Positions 8,921 to 17,441 of a stretch of 64,000 bases of DNA are shown in pieces (the stretch's first letter is position 1; every line of letters starts with the position of its first letter). Both the position numbers and the translations under genes were made by a program. Origin of the DNA: Mycolicibacterium parafortuitum (lineage in GTDB: Bacteria; Actinomycetota; Actinomycetes; Mycobacteriales; Mycobacteriaceae); assembly GCF_002086815.1 (NCBI RefSeq), contig NZ_MVID01000020.1, forward strand, positions 56,053 to 120,052, in the 5' to 3' direction. The notes under the pieces were generated by a model, which did not search any database, was not told where the DNA came from, and was given only the letters and a program-made list of their open reading frames with translations.

Positions 8921-9016
8921 TCAGCGAAGACAGCAACAGGTACAAACGCGCTTGAAGTCGACATGAAGACGCGCCACCAGCGAGACCCGGCGAGGGAGGC
9001 TGTGGGCTGCAATCAC
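8921..9016 (-). CDS. Polycysteine leader peptide upstream of nirA (cysteine-responsive attenuator)
   Basis: A 31-codon ORF reading GTG at 9016 to TGA at 8923-8921, ending in KRVCTCCCLR. A -10-like hexamer CACAAT (9028-9023) ends exactly 6 bases before the GTG, the spacing expected for a leaderless transcript. An internal in-frame GTG at 8977 would give a 18-residue version. Leaderless short ORFs with runs of Cys codons upstream of sulfur genes, including nirA, are established in mycobacteria as cysteine-responsive attenuators: ribosomes stall at Cys codons when cysteine is low and the downstream gene becomes translatable. The position 115 bases before nirA, the Cys cluster at the C-terminus and the sulfur-assimilation context all fit. 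Exact start is inferred. Confidence 0.75.
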   Translation of the reverse strand: MIAAHSLPRRVSLVARLHVDFKRVCTCCCLR

Positions 9017-9022
9017 GCGGCC

Positions 9023-9028
9023 ATTGTG
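9023..9028 (-). promoter_or_regulatory. Candidate -10 element of the nirA leader/operon
   Basis: The minus strand reads CACAAT at 9028-9023, one mismatch from TANNNT, followed by six bases and then the GTG of the polycysteine ORF. This spacing puts the transcription start at the GTG. No clear -35 was seen. Confidence 0.45.
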
Positions 9029-9108
9029 CCACGGGAACCTGCGTGCACCCTAACCGGCCGATATTTGCGCTCACCGTGAGCAAAACCGCGCTCTGGGACA
9101 CTGGGCAT

Positions 9109-10293
9109 GTGTCACCGCAACCGGATGTCGCGCAGCGACCTCAGCTGCCCCCGATGACGGCCCGTCCGGGCCGTGCCTTCGGCATCTACATCCACGTGCC
9201 GTTCTGCGCGGTGCGCTGCGGGTACTGCGATTTCAACACCTACACCCCGGCCGAACTCGGCGGAGCCAACCCGGACGGCTGGCTCGCGGCGGTGCGCACC
9301 GAGCTGCGGCTGGCCGCCGCCCACCTCGGCGCCGCGCCGCCCGTGCAGACCGTGTTCGTCGGCGGTGGCACCCCGTCGCTGCTGGGTGCCGACCGCCTCG
9401 GCGAGCTGCTCACCGCGATCCGGGACAACTTCACCCTGGCGTCCGGGGCGGAGATCACCACCGAATCGAACCCGGAGTCCACCTCGGCGCCGTTCTTCAC
9501 GGCGCTGCGCACCGCCGGCTACACCCGCATCTCGCTGGGCATGCAGTCCACCGCGCCGCACGTGCTGGCCGCACTCGACCGGGTGCATTCCCCGGGGCGG
9601 GCGCTGCAGGCCGCCCGGGAGGCCCGCGCGGAAGGCTTCGACCACGTCAACCTGGATCTGATCTACGGCACGCCGGGGGAGTCCGACGACGACCTGCTGC
9701 GCTCGGCCGACGCCGCGATCGACGCCGACGTCGACCACATCTCCGGTTACGCGCTGATCGTCGAGGACGGCACGGCCCTGGCCCGGCGCGTCCGGCGCGG
9801 CGATATCCCCGCGCCCGACGACGACGTGCACGCGCGCCGCTACGAACTGCTCGACCGCCGCCTGACCGCTGCCGGATTCGACTGGTACGAGGTGTCGAAC
9901 TGGAGCCGGCCCGGGGGGGAGTGCCGGCACAACATCGGCTACTGGAACGGTGGCCAGTGGTGGGGCGTGGGTCCGGGCGCGCACGGCTTCGCAGGCTCCA
10001 CTCGATGGTGGAATGTCAAGCACCCCAACGCTTATGCCGCAGCGCTGGAATCCGGCGCGCTACCGGTCGCCGACTTCGAGGACATCGACGCCGACACCGC
10101 CCATGTCGAGGACGTGATGCTCGCGGTGCGGCTGCGCACCGGGCTGGCCGCCTCGGAGCTGACCGATCAGGAACGTCAACGCGCGCGGGCCGCGGTCGCC
10201 GACGGCCTGCTGCACGAGGCGGCGGGCCGGTTCGTGCTCACCGACCGCGGCCGGCTGCTCGCCGACGCGGTGGTGCGGGATCTGCTGAGCTGA
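9109..10293 (+). CDS. hemW: Radical SAM heme chaperone HemW (HemN-like)
   Basis: A 394-residue radical SAM protein. The CxxxCxxC cluster motif appears as CAVRCGYC, preceded by IYIHVPFC and followed by the HemW-type VGGGTPSLLG motif. Also visible are ISLGMQST and a C-terminal HemN_C-type region. HemW proteins bind heme and deliver it to respiratory enzymes; older annotation calls them oxygen-independent coproporphyrinogen III oxidase (Rv2388c). The GTG at 9109 was chosen because a -10-like GACACT (9097-9102) ends six bases before it, implying a leaderless start. A longer reading from 9043 lacks support, and ATG 9154 is an alternative. It is divergent from the nirA leader. Confidence 0.88.
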   Translation: MSPQPDVAQRPQLPPMTARPGRAFGIYIHVPFCAVRCGYCDFNTYTPAELGGANPDGWLAAVRTELRLAAAHLGAAPPVQTVFVGGGTPSLLGADRLGELLTAIRDNFTLASGAEITTESNPESTSAPFFTALRTAGYTRISLGMQSTAPHVLAALDRVHSPGRALQAAREARAEGFDHVNLDLIYGTPGESDDDLLRSADAAIDADVDHISGYALIVEDGTALARRVRRGDIPAPDDDVHARRYELLDRRLTAAGFDWYEVSNWSRPGGECRHNIGYWNGGQWWGVGPGAHGFAGSTRWWNVKHPNAYAAALESGALPVADFEDIDADTAHVEDVMLAVRLRTGLAASELTDQERQRARAAVADGLLHEAAGRFVLTDRGRLLADAVVRDLLS

Positions 10294-10308
10294 TCAGGGC
10301 AGCGCCGA

Positions 10309-11169
10309 TCAGAGCAGCGCTGAGGCCAGCCGGCGCCACTGCTCGCGCGGGAACTCGCGCGGATCGGCGGTCAGGACCTGCACGCAGACATGGCTGGCGC
10401 CGGCGTCGAGGTGCTCTTGCACCCGGCTCTTGACGGCATCCTCGTCGCCCCAAGCGATCAGCGCGTCGAACAACCGGTCGCTGACCGAGGACAGGTCCTC
10501 CTCGGTGAACCCGAGCCGCAACAGGTTGTTCGCATAGTTCGGCAGCGCGAGATAGGAGCGCAGCCAATCCGTTCCGATCTCGCGGGCCTTGTCGCGGTCG
10601 TCGGTGAGCAGCACCGTCTGCTCGGGCAGCAGCAGCGGTCCGTGCCCGAGCACCTCGCGGGCCTGGGCGGTGTGGGTCGGCGTGGTCAGGTACGGATGCG
10701 CGCCGCCGGCCTTGGTCGCCGACAGGCGCAGCATCTTCGGGCCGAGCGCGGCGAGAACCCGGTTGCCCACGGGTACCGGCTGTGGGGACGCGTCGATCTC
10801 ATCGAGGAACTTCTCGGTCGCCGCCAGCGGCTTGCGGTAGAGGCCGGGCTCCTTGGAGTCGATCAGCGGCGCGTGACTGCAGCCGATGCCGAGCAGGAAC
10901 CGCTCGCCGTGCTTGTCGGTCAGCGTCGCGTAGCGGGACGCGACCTCGGCGGGGTCGTTCATCCACAGGTTCAGGATGCCGGTGGCGATGACGGTGCGCT
11001 GCGTCGCCGACAGCAGGTTCTCCACCGCGTCGAGCACCGGCCCGCCGACGTCGGGGATCCACAGCGCGGCGAAACCGAGCCCGTCGAGTTCGGCGGCGGC
11101 TTCGGCTGCCTCCTCCGGATTTCCGTATCGCAGTTGCGAACTCCACAGACCGACACCCGACAGATTCAT
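10309..11169 (-). CDS. LLM class F420-dependent oxidoreductase
   Basis: A 286-residue protein of the luciferase-like monooxygenase fold, F420-dependent mycobacterial branch. The N-terminal MNLSGVGLWSSQLRYG, the ELDGLGFAALWIPDVGG segment and the FLLGIGCSHAPLI segment are typical. The end HLDAGASHVCVQVLT is the family's C-terminal strand. The specific substrate cannot be read from the sequence. The start was set at ATG 11169 because a TATGAC -10-like element lies seven bases before it; ATG 11181 is an alternative four codons upstream. It is divergent from the SnoaL-like gene with only 48 bases between them and convergent with hemW. Confidence 0.82.
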   Translation of the reverse strand: MNLSGVGLWSSQLRYGNPEEAAEAAAELDGLGFAALWIPDVGGPVLDAVENLLSATQRTVIATGILNLWMNDPAEVASRYATLTDKHGERFLLGIGCSHAPLIDSKEPGLYRKPLAATEKFLDEIDASPQPVPVGNRVLAALGPKMLRLSATKAGGAHPYLTTPTHTAQAREVLGHGPLLLPEQTVLLTDDRDKAREIGTDWLRSYLALPNYANNLLRLGFTEEDLSSVSDRLFDALIAWGDEDAVKSRVQEHLDAGASHVCVQVLTADPREFPREQWRRLASALL

Positions 11170-11217
11170 ATGTCTAGTCATACCGTGCCGCTGTGCCGGG
11201 GCGCTACGGTCGTGCCC

Positions 11218-11595
11218 ATGGCCTTCGATCCCGGCGCCGTCGCCCTGGCGTTCTCCGAGCACCGCTTCGAGGACGCGCTCGGCCATCTCGCCAGGGATGT
11301 GAAGTGGACGATCGTCGGCGGCATGGTGCTCGAAGGCGCTCAGGCCGTGCGCGACACCTGCCGGGACACCCTGGAGAGTCTCGAAGGCGCCGAGGTGCGC
11401 TTCGATCGGCGGGTGGTGGCCGCGGGTGCCGACGTGGTCGCGGTCGACACGGTGGTGCGCTACGTGCGCCCGGACGGGGTGACGGCGGTCGCCAGTTGCG
11501 CGATCTACGAGTTCGACGGCGAACAGATCAGTGCCATCACCTCGTACGCGGTCGAGGTCGATCCGGAGGACACCGGAGCCCAGCCGCCCAGGTGA
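11218..11595 (+). CDS. SnoaL/NTF2-like fold protein
   Basis: A 125-residue small protein with features of the nuclear-transport-factor-2/SnoaL fold: an N-terminal helix (MAFDPGAVALAFSEHRFEDALGHLA), the strand DVKWTIVGGMVLEG and C-terminal strands VASCAIYEFDGEQISAITSYAVEV. Proteins of this fold are binding proteins, isomerases or hydrolases, so no reaction can be assigned. The start is ATG 11218 with a TACGGT -10-like element seven bases upstream, consistent with a leaderless mRNA. It precedes the polyketide synthase by 105 bases. Co-transcription is unlikely because the synthase has its own iron-box-like site. Confidence 0.6.
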   Translation: MAFDPGAVALAFSEHRFEDALGHLARDVKWTIVGGMVLEGAQAVRDTCRDTLESLEGAEVRFDRRVVAAGADVVAVDTVVRYVRPDGVTAVASCAIYEFDGEQISAITSYAVEVDPEDTGAQPPR

Positions 11596-11659
11596 AACCC
11601 GGGTAGTGCACCGCGAGCAAAGTCGCTGTGCCAGGATGTTCGCCATGGCGAAGCTAGGG

Positions 11660-11678
11660 TTAGGGAAGGCTATCCACA
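11660..11678 (+). promoter_or_regulatory. IdeR-like iron box upstream of the 6-MSAS-type PKS
   Basis: The sequence TTAGGGAAGGCTATCCACA matches 14 of 19 positions of the IdeR consensus TTAGGTTAGGCTAACCTAA as I align it by eye. It ends 22 bases before the PKS start codon. IdeR with Fe(II) represses mycobactin genes through such boxes, so the PKS is predicted to be induced by low iron. Confidence 0.6.
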
Positions 11679-11700
11679 TATCGTCGCCGGCAGTGTCGAC

Positions 11701-14700
11701 GTGGCGCTGAACGTCACACCGGCGGTGGAGCCGATCGCGGTCGTCGGCATCGGCTGCCGGCTCGCGGGGGACATCACCACCCCCGACGAGTTCTTCTCGT
11801 TCCTGCTCGCCGGCGGCAGCGCGGTCTCCGAGGTCCCGGCCGACCGGTGGGAGCCCTACCTGCACCGCGACCCCCGCAATGCCGCGGTGCTGCGCGAGAC
11901 CACCCGGTGGGGCACCTTCCTCGACGACCTGTCGGGCTTCGACGCCGAGTTCTTCGGGGTGTCCCCGCGTGAAGCCGAACTGATGGACCCCCAGCAACGG
12001 CTCGCGCTGGAGGTGTCGTGGGAGGCGCTGGAGCACGCCGGCATCGCGCCGCGTTCGCTGGCGGGCAGCGACACCGCGGTGCTGATGGGCGTCAACTCCG
12101 ACGACTACGGCAAATTGATCATGGAAGACCTGCCCGGCATCGAAGCCTGGACCGGCATCGGCACGTCGCTGTGCGGTGTCGCCAACCGGGTGTCGCACCT
12201 ACTGGATCTGCGCGGCCCGAGCGTCGCGCTCGACGCGGCGTGCGCCGCCTCGTTGGTCGCCGTGCACCAGGCGTGCCAAATGCTGCGGGCCGGCGAGACG
12301 TCGCTGGCGCTCGCGGGTGGGGTCAGCGCGCTGATCGGCCCGGGCCTGACGCGGGTGCTCGACGTGGCCGGCGCGACCGCCCCCGACGGGCGGTGTAAAA
12401 CCTTCGACGACGCCGCCGACGGCTATGGCCGCGGTGAGGGCGCGGGCGTCGTGGTGCTCAAGCGGCTCGCCGACGCGGTTCGCGACGGTGATCGGGTGCT
12501 CGCGCTGATCCGCGGCGGCGCCGTCGCCCAGGACGGCAGGACCGTCGGCATCATGTCGCCCAACGGCGACGCCCAGGCTGACCTGTTCCGGCTCGCCTGC
12601 CGCGCCGCAGGTGTCACCCCGGACAGCGTCGACTACCTCGAAGCGCACGGAACCGGCACTCCGACAGGCGATCCCGTCGAGATCGGCGCGCTGTCGGCGG
12701 TGTACGGCCGCATCGATGACCCGTGCGCGGTGGGTTCGGTCAAGCCGAACGTCGGCCACCTGGAGGGTGGTGCCGGTGTCGTCGGGCTGATCAAGACGGT
12801 GCTCGCGCTGCAGCGCGAGATGCTGCCGCCGACCGCGGGGGTGCGCACGCTGACCACCGCCGTGGACTGGGCGGCCTGCGGACTGCGGGTGCCGACCGAA
12901 CCGGAACCGTGGCCCCGCGGCTCCGCGCCTCGGCGGGCGGCCGTGTGCAGCTACGGTTACGGCGGCACCATCGCCCACGTGCTGGTCGAAGAGGCGCTCT
13001 TGCCGGCTGTTCCCGAGAACATTTCGGCACCAACATCATTCGTTCCGGTCTCGGCGCGCTCCGAGGTTCGGCTCGCCGCCCACGCCCAGGCGCTCGCCGA
13101 TCACCTGCGCGCACATCCTGCCGCCGTCGAGGCAGTCGCGACGACGATGTGGATGCGGCGGGGCCACGAGCAGGTGCGGGGTGCCGTGGTCACCGACGGG
13201 CTGGCGGGTGCGCGGGCCTACGAAGCCGCGGTGGATGCGCTCACCGCGTTGGCCGAACATCGCCGTGACCCGCGCGTCGTCACCGGCACTGTGCTTCCCG
13301 CCGCCGAACACGGTGCGGTGTGGGTGTTCTCGGGTCACGGCTCACATTGGGCCGGCATGGGCCGGGAGTTGTTGATGACCGAACCGGCGTTCGCGGCGAC
13401 CATCGACGAGGTCGACGTTGTGTTCGCCCGCGAGCTCGGGTTCACCGCACGGGAGGCGCTGACCTCCGAACAACTCGGTGGCACCGATCAGGTGCAGGCG
13501 CTGACGTTCGCGATGCAGGTCGGTCTGGCCGCGGTGCTGACGGAGCGCGGGGTGTCGCCCGCCGCGGTGATCGGGCATTCGGTCGGCGAGGTCGCCGCAT
13601 GCGTCGTCGCAGGCGTTTTCGACCTCGCGCACGGGGCGTCGGTCGCGTGCTTCCGTGCCCGAGGATTCCGGTCGGTGATGGGCCACGGCGCGATGGCGTT
13701 GGTGCGGTTGCCGTTCGACGAGGCGCAGCGCCGCCTCGCCGGGCGCTCCGACATCGTCGCGGCGATCAGTGCGTCGACCGAGTCGACGGTGGTCTCGGGC
13801 ACGGTCGCCGCGGTCGACGAGATCGTCGCCGCCTGGACCGCGGACGGGATGACGGTGCGACGGGTGAACACCGACGTCGCGTTCCACAGCCCGGCGATGG
13901 ACGGGCTGACCGCAGACCTGGCCGGCCTCGTTGCGCAACTGCCGACACCGGGTGCGGCCCGGGTACCGCTGTACACCACGGCGCTGGAGGATCCGCGGTC
14001 CACGGCATCGCGGGGCCCCGACTACTGGGCGGCGAACCTGCGCGAGCGGGTGCGCTTCGCCGAGGCGGTGCAGGCCGCCGCCGACGACGGGCACCGGTTG
14101 TTCCTGGAGGTGTCCGCACATCCGGTGGTGGCGCACTCGATCGTCGAGACGCTGCTCGGACTGGGCATCACCGAGCACGCGGTGGTGCCGGTGCTGCGGC
14201 GGGATCAGCCGGAGCGCCGCTCGGTCGGCGCTGCGGTGGCCGCGCTGTACTGCCACGGTGCGCCCGTCGCACACGGGTTTTCGCCGACCACACGCTGGGC
14301 GACCGAGCTGCCCGGCACGCCGTGGCAGCACCGCCGGTACTGGCGCACCCCGACACCGCCGCCGGGTTCGCGTGCGCTGCACGACCCCGCGGCGAACACG
14401 CTGCTCGGCGGCGTCGTCGACGTCACTGGTGAGGTGCCCGCGCGGGTCTGGCAGACCCGGCTGGACATGGACAACCGCCCGTATCCGGGTGACCATCCGG
14501 TGCAGGGAACCGAGATCGTTCCTGCCGCAGTGCTTCTCAATACCTTCCTGACTGCCGCCGGCGCCGGCGTGGCGGACGTGCGGCTGCGTACGCCGGTGCC
14601 GCCGGGCCGGGCCCGCGACATCCAGGTCGTGCGGCAGGAGCGCTCGCTGCGGATCTCCTCGCAGCTGACCGACACCGACATCGCCGAGAACGGGTGGCTC

Positions 14701-16803
14701 ACCCACAGCAGCGCCGTCATCGCCCCCGACGAGGACTTCGCGGGCGAGCTGGACGCGCACATCTGCGCCCGCTGTCCCGAACAGCTGCCCGCCGATCATG
14801 TCGTGGACACGCTGGCAGGTGTCGGGGTCGCCGCGATGGGTTTCGGATGGCGGGTGCTGGACATCCGCCGCGGCAACGGCGAACTGCTGCTGCGGGTCTC
14901 GGCGGAGCCGGACGGCTCGGTGCCGCAGACGTGGGCCGGCCTGCTCGACGCGGCGACCTCGGCGGCGTCGACGATCTTCGACGGCGCGCCGCGGCTGAGG
15001 ATGCCCGCACGGATCGACCGTGTGCACGTCTGGGGTGATCCGCCGGCGGTGGCCCTGCTGCATGTGCGGCGCCGGGGTGGCACGTCGACCGATGTGTCGA
15101 TCGCCGACGAGTCCGGCGTGGTGCGGGCGGCGATCACGGCGATGACGTTCGAGGAGTTGGAGAGCCCCGAGGGCACCGACCTCGCGCGAATGCTGCACCA
15201 GGTGTCTTGGCGCGCAGCCCCGTTCGCTGCGGACGCCCGCCCGGCCGAGGTTGCCGTCGTCGGTGACGGGGCGGCGGTGGTCGGCGATCTCGCGGCGGCC
15301 GGGGTGCCGAGCTCGGTGTACTCGAGCGTCGGCGAGATTCCGGGTCCGCTGGGCTCCGGGACCGTCGTACTTCTGGTGCCGCCCGCGGACGTCGAGCCGC
15401 AGACATGTGCGGAGATGGTGCTGCAGAGCTTGAAGACGTTGCACGGCAACAAATCCGACGCGCGTTTGTGGGTGTTGACCCGAGGCGTCCACGAGGGTGC
15501 GGGCCTGGCGCACGCACCGCTGTGGGGAATGGCGCGCGTCGCGGCGTCTGAGCATCCGCAACTGTGGGGCGGCGTGCTCGATCTCGACGACGGCCCGCTG
15601 CCCGCAGGGGTGCTGGCGTCACTGCACGGTCATGGCGTGGTGGTGGTGCGCGGCGGGGAGGCCATGGCGGCGCGCCTCGCACCGGCGCAGGCCGCGGCGG
15701 GCGCGCCGGTGTCGTGCACGCCCGGCGGCACGTACGTGGTCACCGGCGGTACCGGTGCGCTCGGCCTGCGGATCGCGCAGCGGTTGGCCGATCTGGGGGC
15801 TCGCCGGCTGGTGCTGTTGTCGCGCTCGGGGATACCGCACCGCCAAGCGTGGCCCGACGCCGTCGACAACGAGGCCGTCGCCGTGGTGTCGGCGTTGGAG
15901 GAGCGCGGCGTGAGCGTCTCGGTCGCGGCGATCGATATCGGCGCCCCTGACGCCGGCGAGCGTCTCAGGGCGGTGCTGCGGGACCTGCCCGCGGTGCGCG
16001 GCGTGGTCCACGCCGCGGGTGTGGAAGCCGGTGCACTGCTACTGGATACGTCCACCGAGGATCTGCACGCGGCGATGCGGCCGAAGGTCGCGGGCATGAT
16101 GACGCTGCACGAACTCTTCCCGCCGGGGCAACTGGACTGGATGGTGTTGTTCTCGTCGTGCGGATACCTGGCCGGTTTCCCGGGTCAGGGAGCGTATGCC
16201 TGCGCGAACGCGTTTCTCGATGCGGCTGCCAGGCACCGCCGCAAGCTCGGTGACCGGACGGTCAGCATCGCGTGGACGGCGTGGCGGGGGCTCGGAATGG
16301 GGTCGACGTCCGGCTTCGTAGCCGCCCAACTCGAAGCTCTCGGTATGGGGACGGTCGGTGCGGACGACGCGATGCGGGCGTTGGACGTCGCGTTGCGCGG
16401 GGACGAGGCCAATATCGTTGTGTTGCCGGTGCTTCCGGAGGCTACGGCGGTGCCGATGCTGTCCGAGGTGGCGCCGACCGCCGAACCAGAGGACACCGGC
16501 GGGGGACCGGTGGTTCCCGGTGACGGTGACCTCGACGAGTGGGTATCCGCGCAGGTGATCGAAGCCGTCGCGGCAGAACTGGGTTTGGCCGCGTCGGATG
16601 TCGACCCGCGGATGCCGCTGGTGGAAACCGGGGTCGATTCAATCATGACGGTCGCGCTGCGGCGCACACTGGAGAAGCGGACCGGGCTGACATTGCCGCC
16701 GACCCTGTTGTGGGAGCACCCGACTGCCGCCGCGGTGTCGGAACGCATCATCGAGCTGCTCGTGCCACGGGGTGCGGATACGAGCGAGGCCGCGGAGGTC
16801 TGA
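11701..16803 (+). CDS. Iterative type I polyketide synthase, 6-methylsalicylic acid synthase type
   Basis: A 1700-residue single-module PKS. Domains in order: KS about residues 10-435 (active Cys181 in LDAACAASL), AT about 535-860 (Ser627 in GHSVGE), DH/thioester-hydrolase-type domain about 895-1190 (His932 in HPVQGTEIVPAAVLLNTF), KR about 1340-1580 (VVTGGTGALG; Tyr1499 and Asn1503 in AYACAN), ACP about 1610-1690 (Ser1647 in TGVDSI). The KS stretch EDLPGIEAWTGIGT and the HPVxGTEIVPAA motif are hallmarks of 6-methylsalicylate/orsellinate synthases such as fungal 6-MSAS and bacterial ChlB1. An intact KR favours 6-methylsalicylic acid over orsellinic acid. Some mycobacteria make mycobactins with a 6-methylsalicyl cap, and no mbtI is visible, so a role in mycobactin is inferred. 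GTG 11701 is the furthest possible start; an IdeR-like box lies just upstream. Confidence 0.85.
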   Translation: MALNVTPAVEPIAVVGIGCRLAGDITTPDEFFSFLLAGGSAVSEVPADRWEPYLHRDPRNAAVLRETTRWGTFLDDLSGFDAEFFGVSPREAELMDPQQRLALEVSWEALEHAGIAPRSLAGSDTAVLMGVNSDDYGKLIMEDLPGIEAWTGIGTSLCGVANRVSHLLDLRGPSVALDAACAASLVAVHQACQMLRAGETSLALAGGVSALIGPGLTRVLDVAGATAPDGRCKTFDDAADGYGRGEGAGVVVLKRLADAVRDGDRVLALIRGGAVAQDGRTVGIMSPNGDAQADLFRLACRAAGVTPDSVDYLEAHGTGTPTGDPVEIGALSAVYGRIDDPCAVGSVKPNVGHLEGGAGVVGLIKTVLALQREMLPPTAGVRTLTTAVDWAACGLRVPTEPEPWPRGSAPRRAAVCSYGYGGTIAHVLVEEALLPAVPENISAPTSFVPVSARSEVRLAAHAQALADHLRAHPAAVEAVATTMWMRRGHEQVRGAVVTDGLAGARAYEAAVDALTALAEHRRDPRVVTGTVLPAAEHGAVWVFSGHGSHWAGMGRELLMTEPAFAATIDEVDVVFARELGFTAREALTSEQLGGTDQVQALTFAMQVGLAAVLTERGVSPAAVIGHSVGEVAACVVAGVFDLAHGASVACFRARGFRSVMGHGAMALVRLPFDEAQRRLAGRSDIVAAISASTESTVVSGTVAAVDEIVAAWTADGMTVRRVNTDVAFHSPAMDGLTADLAGLVAQLPTPGAARVPLYTTALEDPRSTASRGPDYWAANLRERVRFAEAVQAAADDGHRLFLEVSAHPVVAHSIVETLLGLGITEHAVVPVLRRDQPERRSVGAAVAALYCHGAPVAHGFSPTTRWATELPGTPWQHRRYWRTPTPPPGSRALHDPAANTLLGGVVDVTGEVPARVWQTRLDMDNRPYPGDHPVQGTEIVPAAVLLNTFLTAAGAGVADVRLRTPVPPGRARDIQVVRQERSLRISSQLTDTDIAENGWLTHSSAVIAPDEDFAGELDAHICARCPEQLPADHVVDTLAGVGVAAMGFGWRVLDIRRGNGELLLRVSAEPDGSVPQTWAGLLDAATSAASTIFDGAPRLRMPARIDRVHVWGDPPAVALLHVRRRGGTSTDVSIADESGVVRAAITAMTFEELESPEGTDLARMLHQVSWRAAPFAADARPAEVAVVGDGAAVVGDLAAAGVPSSVYSSVGEIPGPLGSGTVVLLVPPADVEPQTCAEMVLQSLKTLHGNKSDARLWVLTRGVHEGAGLAHAPLWGMARVAASEHPQLWGGVLDLDDGPLPAGVLASLHGHGVVVVRGGEAMAARLAPAQAAAGAPVSCTPGGTYVVTGGTGALGLRIAQRLADLGARRLVLLSRSGIPHRQAWPDAVDNEAVAVVSALEERGVSVSVAAIDIGAPDAGERLRAVLRDLPAVRGVVHAAGVEAGALLLDTSTEDLHAAMRPKVAGMMTLHELFPPGQLDWMVLFSSCGYLAGFPGQGAYACANAFLDAAARHRRKLGDRTVSIAWTAWRGLGMGSTSGFVAAQLEALGMGTVGADDAMRALDVALRGDEANIVVLPVLPEATAVPMLSEVAPTAEPEDTGGGPVVPGDGDLDEWVSAQVIEAVAAELGLAASDVDPRMPLVETGVDSIMTVALRRTLEKRTGLTLPPTLLWEHPTAAAVSERIIELLVPRGADTSEAAEV

Positions 16804-16806
16804 CGC

Positions 16807-16837
16807 TGCCGGCGCTCGGGCGGGCCGCTTGCCGGCA
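16807..16837 (+). terminator. Possible hairpin after the PKS gene
   Basis: A 7-bp inverted repeat TGCCGGC ... GCCGGCA (16807-16813 and 16831-16837) begins three bases after the PKS stop. It has a 17-base loop and no U-tract, so termination is only a possibility. Confidence 0.3.
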
Positions 16838-16933
16838 TCGGTGCGGAGGGATAGTCGTGGTGATCGCTTTGGCTCGCGACCGGAGGTACTTTGGGGCAGC
16901 AATACCGTGCCGAGTCGCAGGACAAGGGGCATT

Positions 16934-17203
16934 ATGCGGTCGTGGCGTCCACTGACCTGGGTAATTGTGATCGTTCAGGTCTTGTTTCTTGTCTGGGTGA
17001 TCGCTGCAGCCAATTCGGGAGCACATGCGTGTACCGATAGCGAATATTCCGACGCCTGCGTCACCAGTGCGGCGATCGGAACGATGATCGGTTTGGCATT
17101 CATTCTTTTCCTCTGGGCACTCATCGACGTCATTCTCGGGGTCACGTGGATGGTGACGAACAAGAACCGTGGTCGATACGACGCGCCGCCCACAGGGGTG
17201 TAG
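16934..17203 (+). CDS. Small membrane protein of unknown function
   Basis: An 89-residue protein with two predicted membrane helices, WVIVIVQVLFLVWVIAA (residues about 9-25) and TMIGLAFILFLWALIDVILG (about 50-69). A short external loop between them contains two cysteines (HACTDSEYSDACVTS) that could form a disulfide. The tail NKNRGRYD is charged. ATG 16934 is preceded by AAGGGG. It resembles small two-helix proteins that are common and uncharacterised in actinobacteria. It lies 130 bases after the PKS gene on the same strand; there is no evidence that it takes part in polyketide or siderophore synthesis. From its end to 17441 (238 bases) I see no gene. Confidence 0.6.
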   Translation: MRSWRPLTWVIVIVQVLFLVWVIAAANSGAHACTDSEYSDACVTSAAIGTMIGLAFILFLWALIDVILGVTWMVTNKNRGRYDAPPTGV

Positions 17204-17441
17204 CCCTCGCTGCGCCGGCCCCTCCCTCTGTGAAAAGTGTCCCGACTGCGCGGAATCCGTCCTCGTCGATGAGGTCGATGAGAAGGTGTGCGGGGGCATT
17301 GAAGGAGGCGCCGACCCGTAAGAGGCGGGCAGCCACTTTCTCTCGATTCGTGCCGTCCTCGCGGCGGGGGAAAGTCGGCGATTCCGGGCGTTCGTACCTC
17401 GCCGGAGTCGGCGTCCAGGTGCTCGGTGGGTCCGGCGGCGG

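Noticed and set aside
8803..9012. A 69-codon minus-strand reading frame ending exactly at the nirA start (ATGA overlap)
   Set aside because: No recognisable product and no start-site support. The alternative frame in the same DNA carries the Cys-Thr-Cys-Cys-Cys run and a properly spaced -10-like element, which is a better explanation.
11645..11700. ATG at 11645 as an earlier start for the PKS
   Set aside because: It is in a different frame from the PKS and would place the iron-box-like site inside coding sequence.
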